A stretch of DNA of 64,000 bases from an uncultured Planctomycetota bacterium (GTDB lineage: Bacteria > Planctomycetota > Phycisphaerae > UBA1845 > UTPLA1), in NCBI GenBank assembly GCA_900696465.1, contig CAADGE010000048.1:124001-188000 (forward strand). Reading direction: 5' to 3'. The stretch's first letter is position 1. Each line of letters starts with the position of its first letter. Both the position numbers and the translations under genes were made by a program. This document shows positions 18,655 to 27,455 of the stretch, one piece after another. The notes beneath the pieces were generated by a model. The model searched no databases, was not told the origin of the DNA, and saw only the letters and a program-made list of their open reading frames with translations.

Positions 18655-19704
18655 ATGACTGGCGCCGTGATCCACGTCCGATCCTACGAACCTGAACTGG
18701 CAGCGTCGTGGGCGGACTACGTCGGCGGGCATCCGGACGGCACCTTCTTTCACGAACTTGCATGGAAATCCGCGGTAGAGACCGCGTTCGGCCATCGCGC
18801 GCAAGATCTGATCGCGCTGCGCGGTCGGCGGATCGTCGGCGTGCTGCCGATGTTTCAGATCGAAAGCGTGATTGCCGGTCGGATGCTCGTCAGTCAGCCC
18901 TACGCGACGTACGGGGGCGTGCTGGCGGATGATGCAGAGGCATCGGCCGTGCTGATCGCCGAAGCGCAGTCGCTGATGCGTCGCTGCGGGGCGCGGGTGC
19001 TGGAGTTGCGATCGATCCGCGCGGCCAGTGAGGACCATTCGATCCGGCGCAGTCACGCGACGTATATCCGCGATCTCCCTCGCGATCCTCGACTGGTAGA
19101 TGTACTGTTGCCGCGTAAGGCGCGGGCTGCCGCTCGAAAGGCCGTGGAGCGGTCTTCACTCACGGTCGAGTTCGGCCGCCATCTGCTTCGTGATATCTGG
19201 CGACTCTACATCCGCTCCATGCGCAAACTCGGATCGCCTAACTATCCCCTGCGATTCTTCGAGGCGATTGACCGTGCGGCATCCGGAAGCGTTGTATCGC
19301 AAATGGTTCGATGCGATGGCGTTCCGGTCGCGGGGCTCCTGACGTTCGTGCATCGCGGAACGGTCATGCCCTACTTCGTGGGCATGGACGATCGCCGGGA
19401 AATTTACGGCCTCTCGCAGTATGTCTACGTTGAGTCCATGCGCCACGCCGTATCGCTGGGCTGCGAGCGATACGACTTCGGCCGCAGCCGGATCGACAAT
19501 ACCGGCGCGTGCGCCTTCAAGCGCGGCTGCGGTTTCGAGCCACGCGTGCTGGAGTATCAGGATATCGTGCCGAAGGGCTCGGCCGCGCCGGACCTGGCGC
19601 CTTCGTCACCGCGATGGCGTGCGGCGCGGCATCTCTGGCGGAAGCTGCCGCTGGGGGTCACGCGCCCGCTCGGTTCATGGCTGGCGCGATCGATTCCCGG
19701 TTGA
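18655..19704 (+). CDS. FemAB-like acyltransferase of exosortase/EPS loci
   Basis: A 349-residue GNAT-fold protein of the FemAB type found in exosortase A loci (TIGR03019-like). Recognisable blocks are HPDGTFFHELAWKSAVETAFGH with the usual LIALRGRRIVGVLPMF, then QPYATYGGVLAD. A second half follows with LLTFVHRGTVMPYFVGMDD and YDFGRSRIDNTGACAFKRGCGF. FemAB proteins transfer aminoacyl groups to peptidoglycan stems; in this subfamily the substrate is unknown and may be the exopolysaccharide. The start ATG at 18655 has no obvious ribosome site. Its TGA overlaps an ATG for the next gene (TGATG at 19702-19706). Confidence 0.85.
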   Translation: MTGAVIHVRSYEPELAASWADYVGGHPDGTFFHELAWKSAVETAFGHRAQDLIALRGRRIVGVLPMFQIESVIAGRMLVSQPYATYGGVLADDAEASAVLIAEAQSLMRRCGARVLELRSIRAASEDHSIRRSHATYIRDLPRDPRLVDVLLPRKARAAARKAVERSSLTVEFGRHLLRDIWRLYIRSMRKLGSPNYPLRFFEAIDRAASGSVVSQMVRCDGVPVAGLLTFVHRGTVMPYFVGMDDRREIYGLSQYVYVESMRHAVSLGCERYDFGRSRIDNTGACAFKRGCGFEPRVLEYQDIVPKGSAAPDLAPSSPRWRAARHLWRKLPLGVTRPLGSWLARSIPG

Positions 19705-19727
19705 TGGGTCAGCGGCAGGTGAGGCGG

Positions 19728-21080
19728 ATGTCTCGACGCGGAAACATTCTGTTCCTGGCGCATCGTGTGCCCTTTCCACCGGACAAGGGGGACAAGATTC
19801 GCACGTATCATCAGCTCCGTCGGCTGGCATCCAACCATCATGTCTACTGTGCCTGCTTTGTGGACCGCCCGGAAGATCGCTTGCACGCCGCTGCTCTGCA
19901 CGAGTGGTGTAGCGAGGTCTGTGCGATTGACTGGTCGCGCTCTCGTGCGATGTGGCGCGCGGCCGCAGCGATGTTGCGCGGCGGGACGCTGACCACGGCG
20001 GCTTATGACTGCCCGGCCATGCGGCGTCAGATCGACGCATGGAACGCGACGATCGAGTTTGACGCAGTGGTGGCCTTTTCGGCTTGCATGGCGCCTTACG
20101 CCGAACAGGCAAGGGCCAGGCGCCGAGTGCTGGATTTGTGCGACGCCGACAGCCGGAAGTGGCTGGACTATGCTGAGCGCGGCCACGGTCTTCGGTCGCG
20201 CATTTATGGCATCGAGGGCAGACGCCTGGAAGCATACGAGCGAAAATGCGTGGCACGATTCGATGCCACGATCGTCATCACGGATCGCGAGCGCGCGCTG
20301 CTGGATCCTGACGGGCGGTTCGATCGGTTGCATGTCATTCCCAACGGTGTGGACCTGCCGGCAATCGATGTGCCTTCAGCGGCCGGCTGCGATCCCGTCA
20401 TCACCTTCGTCGGGGCGATGGACTACCCGCCGAACGTGAGCGGTATCCTCTGGTTTGCGCGGCATGTATGGCCGGGTGTGCAGAAGGCAGTTCCAGGCGC
20501 TCGGCTGATGATCGTGGGTCGCAACCCCGCGCGGGAAGTGCGCGGCCTGGCTCGACTCCCCGGCGTGTGCGTTACCGGAGAAGTGCCATCGGTCTGGCCC
20601 TATCTGCTTCGGTCGCGTGTAGCGATAGCGCCGCTTCACATTGCCCGAGGGTTGGCCAACAAGGCATTGGAGGCGATGGCATCGCGTCGGCCGCTGGTGG
20701 CCACGACCGGGGTCGCGCAGAGTCTGGGCGCCGAGCCGGATCGACACATGTTGACGGCGGATGACGCGACATCGTTCGCTCGGCAAGTGATACGACTTTG
20801 CAGAAGCGATCCGTTGTGTAACCGTTTCGCAGAGGCCGGCTATCGGCACGTGGCGATGAATTACTGCTGGGCGGAAGCCATGGATCGATATGCGGCCGTG
20901 GTCATGGGAAGGCAGGGGCTCGGACCGACGGTGACCAGGATGCGATCAAAGCAGATCGTGCGCTCTACGAGTGAAGAAATCGAGAACATAACGAAGTGCC
21001 TGCTGCCTTCGGATCGCGGAGTGAGGCAGGAAATGCCGAAGCCGACCCACGACTTCCGATATCGCTACAGTCCGACCTGA
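19728..21080 (+). CDS. Glycosyltransferase, TIGR03087-like (exosortase-locus type)
   Basis: A 450-residue GT4-type enzyme. It opens GNILFLAHRVPFPPDKGDKI and contains DLCDADSRKWLDYA, which matches the D-x-D-SxKW signature of the exosortase-associated family. Later come FDATIVITDRER and the GT4 donor-side blocks ITFVGAMDYPPN and VAIAPLHIARGLANKALEAMA. It should add a sugar to the growing EPS repeat in the cytoplasm. The ATG at 19728 follows AGGTGAGG (19717-19724); an alternative ATG at 19704 overlaps the preceding stop. The last 35 residues are low-complexity and may be less constrained. Confidence 0.88.
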   Translation: MSRRGNILFLAHRVPFPPDKGDKIRTYHQLRRLASNHHVYCACFVDRPEDRLHAAALHEWCSEVCAIDWSRSRAMWRAAAAMLRGGTLTTAAYDCPAMRRQIDAWNATIEFDAVVAFSACMAPYAEQARARRRVLDLCDADSRKWLDYAERGHGLRSRIYGIEGRRLEAYERKCVARFDATIVITDRERALLDPDGRFDRLHVIPNGVDLPAIDVPSAAGCDPVITFVGAMDYPPNVSGILWFARHVWPGVQKAVPGARLMIVGRNPAREVRGLARLPGVCVTGEVPSVWPYLLRSRVAIAPLHIARGLANKALEAMASRRPLVATTGVAQSLGAEPDRHMLTADDATSFARQVIRLCRSDPLCNRFAEAGYRHVAMNYCWAEAMDRYAAVVMGRQGLGPTVTRMRSKQIVRSTSEEIENITKCLLPSDRGVRQEMPKPTHDFRYRYSPT

Positions 21081-21182
21081 ACCCGCTCGATACAACCATA
21101 ATCGATCGCCGGATCGTGTTGTTCCTGTCTGCCGTGGAGTGGACCTCCGGCAGATCCTGCGCGTCCGATCAAGGAATGGTCC

Positions 21183-22721
21183 GTGGCACAGATCAGTTCG
21201 TACATCCCGATTCCGATCTTCGAGCGGCCGCGCCCGAGACCTGACCTTCGCTACGTTGACCAGGAGCTTGACCGGGCAGATTTGCCGCACCTTGAATCGA
21301 TGGTTGAAACGCCCGCGGACGACACCGGTTTGCGGTGCAGAGTTCTCGTGATCGCGAGCCGCTTTCCGCCGGTTGCATCGGTTGGCGCCACGCGCATTCG
21401 CAAGTTTGTAAAGTACCTGCCGCAATTCGGATGGGACGCGGTTGTGCTGACCGGTGCGCAGCGGGCCGGGCGCATCTCTGCTCACGATGTTCGCCGTGCG
21501 GTCGATCTCGAAAGTCTGAAAGATATACCCGAAACGGTGCCGGTACATCGCCTCAGCGCGGTGCTCGATAATCTGCCGGGACATGTTTCACGTCGAACGG
21601 CAAAGCTCCTGGGAACGCTGACCGGCTTTACGGGCATGGACGAAGCAAGGTGGGGCGCGGCGCTCAAGTGGAGGTTGCAGCGGGCGCACGATTGCCTCAC
21701 CTTCCCCGATCGCGGCATCTGGCGGTGGCCCGCGGCCGTGCGCGACGCCCTGCGGCTGCATCGGCAGTACGATTTTGACGCGATTTTCTCATCGGGCATG
21801 CCGTTCAGTGATCACCTGATCGCGCTGACGGTTTCGATGTTGATTCGTCGACCCTGGCTGGCGGATTTTCGTGATCCATGGGTGGAGTACGTTCACTGGC
21901 GACAATGGAGGAGCAATCGCGGTGAGCTCCTGACGCAGGCCTGCGAGGCGGCCGTAGTTCATCGTGCGGCGCGCGTTTTGAGCGTCAACGATTCGATGAC
22001 CGAGCGCTTTCGCGCGCGGTATCCACGGTTGCGGAAAGCTAAGTTTGTGACGCTGCCCAACGGATTTGATCCGGCGGATTTTCCGAAGGACCGCACGTTG
22101 GGCGAACCGAACATCTTTCGACTCCTGCACGCCGGTTCCCTGTACTCCGCGCGAAGTCCGCAAGCGGTGATCGAGGCCTTCCGACGCTTCATCCGCGAAA
22201 CTCCGGACAGTGCTGATCGTGCGCGGCTCGATTTCGCAGGTCGGCCCGGACCGTTTCTGGCGGAGCTAAGCCGCCCTGAAGACCGTGGAACGATTCGCTA
22301 CCTCGGCATGCTGCCGCATTCGAAAGCCCTCGAGGCGATGGCCGCGGCAGATGTGAACCTGATCATCCTGCCGGACGTGCCCGGTAGTGAGGGAGACTCG
22401 ACGGCAAAGATGTACGAATGTCTTGGCAGCGGGCGGATGGTGCTCGCAACAGTCCCGCTTAACGGTGCGGCGGCTCGTGAACTTCGCAACTACGAAGGCG
22501 TGCAGATCTGTGCTCCTGATGATGTCGATTCGATCCGCAAAGCGATCGGAGCGATGTATCAGGCATGGCGTACCAGCACGACGAGAGTCGCGCGACCGGC
22601 CGGACAGCTGGCGACCATCGATCGACGGCGACATACGTCAAAGCTGGCGGAGATTCTCACGAGCGTAGCCGCACGGCGAAGCGCTGTGCACGCAGGACGG
22701 ACACAGGAGTACCAGGGATGA
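21183..22721 (+). CDS. Glycosyltransferase family 4-like protein
   Basis: A 512-residue GT-B glycosyltransferase. An N-terminal extension of about 50 residues precedes RVLVIASRFPPVASVGATR, the start of the acceptor-binding domain. A later LADFRDPWVEYVHW block and VTLPNGFDPADF mark the family of sugar transferases common in capsule loci, and the donor domain has ADVNLIILPDVPGSEGDSTAKMYE. The GTG at 21183 was chosen because AAGGA (21171-21175) precedes it by seven bases. The paralogue at 24772 shares the DLRDP/NGYDPADC pattern. The stop overlaps the deacetylase start by four bases (ATGA), indicating coupled translation. Confidence 0.85.
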   Translation: MAQISSYIPIPIFERPRPRPDLRYVDQELDRADLPHLESMVETPADDTGLRCRVLVIASRFPPVASVGATRIRKFVKYLPQFGWDAVVLTGAQRAGRISAHDVRRAVDLESLKDIPETVPVHRLSAVLDNLPGHVSRRTAKLLGTLTGFTGMDEARWGAALKWRLQRAHDCLTFPDRGIWRWPAAVRDALRLHRQYDFDAIFSSGMPFSDHLIALTVSMLIRRPWLADFRDPWVEYVHWRQWRSNRGELLTQACEAAVVHRAARVLSVNDSMTERFRARYPRLRKAKFVTLPNGFDPADFPKDRTLGEPNIFRLLHAGSLYSARSPQAVIEAFRRFIRETPDSADRARLDFAGRPGPFLAELSRPEDRGTIRYLGMLPHSKALEAMAAADVNLIILPDVPGSEGDSTAKMYECLGSGRMVLATVPLNGAAARELRNYEGVQICAPDDVDSIRKAIGAMYQAWRTSTTRVARPAGQLATIDRRRHTSKLAEILTSVAARRSAVHAGRTQEYQG

Positions 22722-23740
22722 GTCACTGGCTGGCGAAAGCGGAGTTCGATACCTGGACGGGGCAGTGGCTGCGCCGGATGCGACGTCGGCAGAACGAGCG
22801 ATGCATCAACATCCTCGCGTATCATCATGTACTGCCGGAGGATCATCTCTTCACGCGAGGCACAACACTGCGTCACGATCCTGTCGAGTTCGAGCGCCAG
22901 ATGGACTACCTTGTGGAGCATTATCGCCCGATCGGTCTTCGCGAGCTGGTCGATGCCTTGGATCGCAGGGAGGAGCTTCGGCGGGCCGTAGTCGTCACCT
23001 TTGACGACGGACTCGCGGACTCGCTGCGGATCGCCATGCCGATTCTCCGTCGGCGTCGCATTCCGATGACCATCTTCGCGGTCACGTCGGTGATCGGGAA
23101 TGCGGACCTACAGTGGCAGCACAAGCTACGCTGGCTGGTCAATCAGGGTCTTGGCGAAAAGGTTCGAGAAGCCATGACCATTGAGGGTTTCCCGCCGTCG
23201 CGGGAAGACGAAAGCGTAGAGGAGTACGCGCGGCACCACTACCGAGTCGATCTCTCTGAGATACTCGAGATTCTTGTGAAGGCAACAGGTACCACGGGTG
23301 CGGCGCTGGCCGGCAGGATGAGGCCTTATCTCGAACCCGAGGAGATGGCCGAGGTCGACGCCGAGCTGGTCGAGTTCGGGAACCACACGCATACACATGC
23401 CATCCTCTCGGCACTGAGCGAAGCCGACCAGCGCGAGGAGATCACTCGCGGGCGGGATGTTCTGCGGTCGATCGTGGGGTACGAACCGCTGGCACTGGCC
23501 TATCCCTTCGGGTTGAAACGCCACTACACAGAGACCTCGAAGCGACTGGTCGCCGAGGCAGGGCATCGCGCGGCGCTGGATGCCCGACGACGGATCAATC
23601 GCGCTGCGGCCGACCCGTTCGAGCTGTCGCGTAAGCCGGCCCCCTGTGGATCGCAGCGAGCATTTGAACAGATGATTGAGGACTGGCCTGACAACGCGCT
23701 GTTGCCGGTTCCGCGCACCTCGCCGGGAGGTCGATCATGA
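22718..23740 (+). CDS. Polysaccharide deacetylase (NodB-type)
   Basis: A 340-residue carbohydrate esterase 4-type enzyme predicted to remove N- or O-acetyl groups from the EPS. The entry block is INILAYHHVLPEDH (about 30-43). The catalytic base and metal motif is TFDDG (94-98), and the metal-binding histidines are in GNHTHTHAIL (about 221-230). A final PFGLKRHYTE block resembles motif 3. The spacing between TFDDG and the histidines is longer than in classic NodB, as in EPS-locus deacetylases. No signal peptide is evident, so it may act on a cytoplasmic lipid-linked intermediate. Both ends overlap neighbours by four bases (ATGA at 22718 and 23737). Confidence 0.88.
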   Translation: MSHWLAKAEFDTWTGQWLRRMRRRQNERCINILAYHHVLPEDHLFTRGTTLRHDPVEFERQMDYLVEHYRPIGLRELVDALDRREELRRAVVVTFDDGLADSLRIAMPILRRRRIPMTIFAVTSVIGNADLQWQHKLRWLVNQGLGEKVREAMTIEGFPPSREDESVEEYARHHYRVDLSEILEILVKATGTTGAALAGRMRPYLEPEEMAEVDAELVEFGNHTHTHAILSALSEADQREEITRGRDVLRSIVGYEPLALAYPFGLKRHYTETSKRLVAEAGHRAALDARRRINRAAADPFELSRKPAPCGSQRAFEQMIEDWPDNALLPVPRTSPGGRS

Positions 23741-24723
23741 ACACGATCCGCCGCACCCTGGTCGTCGCCCCGTACATCGGCGAGTTCGGCTGGGAACTGA
23801 TGAACTGGCAGGGCCGTGTTCGCTGGCTGACGGCCCGCGGCGGCTTTGAGCGCCTGGTGGTCTGCGCCCGCACCGATCGTCGGCCGCTTTACGGAGAAGT
23901 TCCCGGCCGGGTGCCGGTGGTCTTCTGCCCGGTGCCGGCGTTCGAGATGCCCGGTGAGGCGAATGAGGATCATCGAATCTGGCCGGACGGACGACCGGTC
24001 GATTCGAAGCTGCTCCGCGAACTGGTGCTCGAGCAGATTCGATCGGCTTGCGAGCAGGGCGGCGTCGATCTGACTGATGCCAACCTGATGGTTCCGGGCT
24101 TCCGAGGGCGAACCTGGTCGACGGAGCGATCAGAGCAGGTTTTCGATACCCTGCGGTTCTCGCTGACGCTTACGACGGATGTGCTGCTGGTGCCGCGCTC
24201 ACGGCACAGCGCGACGGAGCGTAATCGTCCGCTGTCATGGTGGGAGGACCTGGCGGCTCGGCTGACGGGTGGCGGGTTGCGTGTGGAACTGTACCGTGCG
24301 CCCCTGGAAGAATCGATTCGCCAGCTTTCCCGCTCGCGGCTTGCGGCGGGGGCTTCGACCGGAGGTCTTCACCTGGCGAGCTTGTGTCGTTGTCCGCATT
24401 ACGTCTGGGGCAGTGATGGCAATGCGCGTTGGACTCGCTGGGGAATGACCAATCGTCAGCGCTATGAGACCGTGTGGAATCCGCTTGGCACCCCCTGTCG
24501 ATACGACGAGTGCGGCTGGCAGCCGGACGCAGCATACGCGGCTGATCAGATTCGACGCACCCTCGACGAGATTGGCCTGACGGACTCGAATGCGGCGGGT
24601 TCCTGGGCACTGCGACCCGCATGGCGGGTCAAACGTGGACTGGCGCGCGTACTGCATCCTGCGGACGGCGCATCGCCATGGCCCTGGCGATTGAGACAAC
24701 TGGTACGCGAGCGGCTGGTCTAG
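23737..24723 (+). CDS. EPS-cluster protein of unknown function, glycosyltransferase-like
   Basis: A 328-residue protein I cannot assign. It opens with a distinctive APYIGEFGWELMNWQGRVR and has a mid-region rich in arginine and tryptophan. It contains GASTGGLHLASLCRCPHYVWG (about 203-223), which recalls the STGxLHLA donor-site loop of GT9 heptosyltransferase-type GT-B enzymes. On that basis a divergent glycosyltransferase is possible. There is no signal peptide and no membrane segment. It starts inside the deacetylase gene (four-base ATGA overlap) and lies between glycosyltransferases, which supports a cytoplasmic sugar-assembly role. Confidence 0.7.
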   Translation: MNTIRRTLVVAPYIGEFGWELMNWQGRVRWLTARGGFERLVVCARTDRRPLYGEVPGRVPVVFCPVPAFEMPGEANEDHRIWPDGRPVDSKLLRELVLEQIRSACEQGGVDLTDANLMVPGFRGRTWSTERSEQVFDTLRFSLTLTTDVLLVPRSRHSATERNRPLSWWEDLAARLTGGGLRVELYRAPLEESIRQLSRSRLAAGASTGGLHLASLCRCPHYVWGSDGNARWTRWGMTNRQRYETVWNPLGTPCRYDECGWQPDAAYAADQIRRTLDEIGLTDSNAAGSWALRPAWRVKRGLARVLHPADGASPWPWRLRQLVRERLV

Positions 24724-24771
24724 GCCGCTGGAACGATATTCGACGATCGGCCGGTGCAAGGACGTACAGGC

Positions 24772-26142
24772 GTGTTAACAGAACGACATCTGCTGCTGAT
24801 TGCCTATCACTTCCCGCCCAGAGGCGGCAGCGGCGTGCAACGCGCGCTCAAACTGGCCAGGTACCTGCCGCAGAGCGGTTGGCGGGCGCACGTCATCTGC
24901 GCGGGGCATCGACATTTTCCGCTCATGGATGAATCGCTTCTCGAGGAAGCGGACACGGCAAGCGTATACCCCACGCGCGGATACGAGCCCGCTGCGATAG
25001 CGAAGCGGTTGGGCGACACCTTCGGCGCTTTGATCGGTGGTCGAAGTCTGGGCGATTCGCTGGCCTGGCGGCTGAATCTCTGGTTTGACCGTCTTGGTTT
25101 GAATCAGCTGCTGATGGAGCGAGAGCGCCTGTGGACGGCCTCTGCATACGCCCAGGCGAGGCAGATCGCATGCCAGTATCCCATTGAAGCCGTGCTGACG
25201 ACCTCGCCGGTCTGTGCCACGCATCTGGTTGGACGGCGAATCAAAAGGCGGCTTGGACTTCCGTGGATCGCTGATCTGCGCGATCCGATTGTTGATAATT
25301 TTGTCCGCGAGACGCGCTCCGCGCTGGTGCAGCGATCCCGAAGGCGGATCGAGCAACAGGTCCTGTGCGAAGCCGATCAGGTCGTCGTAACCTGTCCGGA
25401 GCTGGGCGACCGATTGACCGAGCGATATGCGTCGGCGATCGCTCGTCCGATCCTCACTATCCCCAATGGTTACGATCCGGCGGATTGCCCTGCGGCGCCG
25501 GCTCGTAATTCGTCCGGCATGGATCGCTTCACCCTGACATATGTCGGGTCTTTCTATCGTGAGCAGTCGGTTCTACCACTCGTCGAGGCGCTTCGGGAGC
25601 TTCGGCAGAGGCAGACCGAGTTGCCGGCACGCATCATCCTTCGAATCGTCGGCAGTATCTCAGAGTCACAGCGATCGCTGCTTCGGGAGAAGGATCGCGA
25701 GTTAATCGAGATCGTCGGCTACCAGACTCATGCGCAGGCGGTCGCCGAGATGGCCGCGGCGGATGCACTCATCTTAACGATTCCCTCCAACGAGGGAGGG
25801 CGTTACTGCATTCCGGCCAAGGTCTATGAATACCTGGCGTTTGGCGGACACATCCTGGCGAACGTCCATCCCGGCACAGCCATCGCGGGAATCCTCCAGC
25901 AGGCAGGCGGCTGCACGTTGCTCTCGGAGTCGAGTCCTCAGGCATGGCGGCAGGCCATTGTGCAATGCTGCATGGAATGGAAAGCCGGCCGGCTGACAAC
26001 GCGTCATCGAACCGAAGTCGTTGAACGATTCCGCAGAGACAGGTTAACGGCGCTCTACGCTCGCGCGATCGAGAGTTGCCTGACCCCGGGTGAGGAACGA
26101 CTGGCGATGCCCGATCCGTTCTCGGTAAAGGAGGCGGCGTGA
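24772..26142 (+). CDS. Glycosyltransferase family 4-like protein
   Basis: A 456-residue GT-B enzyme. It opens LTERHLLLIAYHFPPRGGSG followed by VQRALKLARYLP, typical of GT4 transferases of capsule loci. LPWIADLRDPIVDNF and LTIPNGYDPADC match the same blocks in the gene at 21183, so the two are probably ancient paralogues. The donor side has AAADALILTIPSNEGGRYCIPAKVYEYLA, where the glutamates typical of the nucleotide-sugar site are visible. The GTG at 24772 was preferred over GTG 24754 because AAGGA at 24758-24762 precedes it by nine bases. The stop overlaps the next start (GTGA at 26139-26142). Confidence 0.87.
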   Translation: MLTERHLLLIAYHFPPRGGSGVQRALKLARYLPQSGWRAHVICAGHRHFPLMDESLLEEADTASVYPTRGYEPAAIAKRLGDTFGALIGGRSLGDSLAWRLNLWFDRLGLNQLLMERERLWTASAYAQARQIACQYPIEAVLTTSPVCATHLVGRRIKRRLGLPWIADLRDPIVDNFVRETRSALVQRSRRRIEQQVLCEADQVVVTCPELGDRLTERYASAIARPILTIPNGYDPADCPAAPARNSSGMDRFTLTYVGSFYREQSVLPLVEALRELRQRQTELPARIILRIVGSISESQRSLLREKDRELIEIVGYQTHAQAVAEMAAADALILTIPSNEGGRYCIPAKVYEYLAFGGHILANVHPGTAIAGILQQAGGCTLLSESSPQAWRQAIVQCCMEWKAGRLTTRHRTEVVERFRRDRLTALYARAIESCLTPGEERLAMPDPFSVKEAA

Positions 26143-27443
26143 AAATCGTCTGGCACATGCCAACGCTACGCCGAACAGGCTGCGGGCTGTCGAAGCGCGC
26201 CGTTGAGCTGGCTGTGCGCGCGGCCGCGGCAGGTCACACGGTCCGATTCGTTGTTGATCATCGCAAGTGTGATGGCGATTTGCGCGAGATCGCAGGGATT
26301 CCCGTCGAACGGATAAAGACGGACGCTCCGATACCCTGGCACTGGTCGTTGCAGGCGCGATCGCGCCGACATGCCGCCGGTCAGGCACTGTGCGCGATCG
26401 GAAACGAGCACGACCTGCTGGTTACCTGCCAACCCGAAGTAGCGGCCGTTTACGGGTCGCAGGCGAATCGCTCACCACTTGTTTTTGTCTGCGGCGGTAC
26501 CACGTTGCTGCACGATGCGACGGACCAGTGCAGCCAGGCAGGGCGTGGCGTTTTATATCGTGCGGCAGCGGCACTGGACCGCCAGATCAAGCAGCGAAAC
26601 GAGCGAGCCGCCGTTCAACGCTGCGATCTCGCGGTGTTTAACAGCGTCCATACGCGAGAGCGCGTGATTGCGACGTATGGCGTTGATCCTGCAAAGTGTT
26701 TCACGGTCTACGGCGGCACCGATTCGGAACAGTTCATGCCGGTCGATGCGTCGTCTCGATCGGTGATTCGCGGCCGGCTTGGCATTCCGTCGGGGGCGTT
26801 TGTCATTTGCTGGAGCGGACGACTGTCCCCGGAAAAGCATGTTGCATTGCTGATCGACGCAGCCGCGCGGATGGAGCGAGAAAATCTGCAAGTCGTTCTG
26901 GTCGGCGATGGTCCGCTGCGGAGAGAACTGGAAGTCCGGGTTGATCACCACCGGCTGCAGAAGATCGTTCTGTTTGCCGGAGAGCAGCGGAATGTCCATC
27001 ATTGGCTGCAGGCCGCTGACGTGTTTGCATTTCCGTCGCGCGGTGAATCGTTCGGCAACTCTCTTGCGGAGGCGATGAACTGTGGACTTCCATGCGTAGC
27101 GCTCCGGCCCGACGGCCGAACGATTTGCAACGCCTCCATCGAGATTCTAGACGGCGGCCGTTGCGGACTGCTGGTGGACCGTGACAATCCACACGACTTT
27201 GCTGAAGCGCTGGAGCGGCTTCGGGCTGACAGCGCGCTGCGCAGCGAGCTGGGCATGGCGGCGCGGGTGCGCGCCTCAAACATGTTCACATGGGATCGCG
27301 CGAGCCGCGAATTCATCTCGCTGCTAGAGCGACTCGCGAGCAATGGTTCGACCGTTGCAGCAAGGCCGGAGGCCGTAAAAAAACGGTCAGACGCACAGTG
27401 CATGCTCGAACGGTCGAGATGGAATTCGTTGAGCCAGACGTAA
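26139..27443 (+). CDS. Glycosyltransferase family 4 protein
   Basis: A 434-residue retaining GT-B enzyme and the most canonical GT4 of the cluster. CWSGRLSPEKHVALLIDA begins the donor domain, VVLVGDGPLRREL follows, and the EX7E-type catalytic block is FPSRGESFGNSLAEAMNCGLP. The N-terminal domain opens KIVWHMPTLRRTGCGLSKRA. The GTG start at 26139 has an excellent ribosome site (AAAGGAGG, 26127-26134) and overlaps the preceding stop by four bases. A residual 12 bases separate it from the ligase-like gene. The sugar donor is unknown. Confidence 0.9.
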   Translation: MKIVWHMPTLRRTGCGLSKRAVELAVRAAAAGHTVRFVVDHRKCDGDLREIAGIPVERIKTDAPIPWHWSLQARSRRHAAGQALCAIGNEHDLLVTCQPEVAAVYGSQANRSPLVFVCGGTTLLHDATDQCSQAGRGVLYRAAAALDRQIKQRNERAAVQRCDLAVFNSVHTRERVIATYGVDPAKCFTVYGGTDSEQFMPVDASSRSVIRGRLGIPSGAFVICWSGRLSPEKHVALLIDAAARMERENLQVVLVGDGPLRRELEVRVDHHRLQKIVLFAGEQRNVHHWLQAADVFAFPSRGESFGNSLAEAMNCGLPCVALRPDGRTICNASIEILDGGRCGLLVDRDNPHDFAEALERLRADSALRSELGMAARVRASNMFTWDRASREFISLLERLASNGSTVAARPEAVKKRSDAQCMLERSRWNSLSQT

Positions 27444-27455
27444 GCGAGGACCGCG

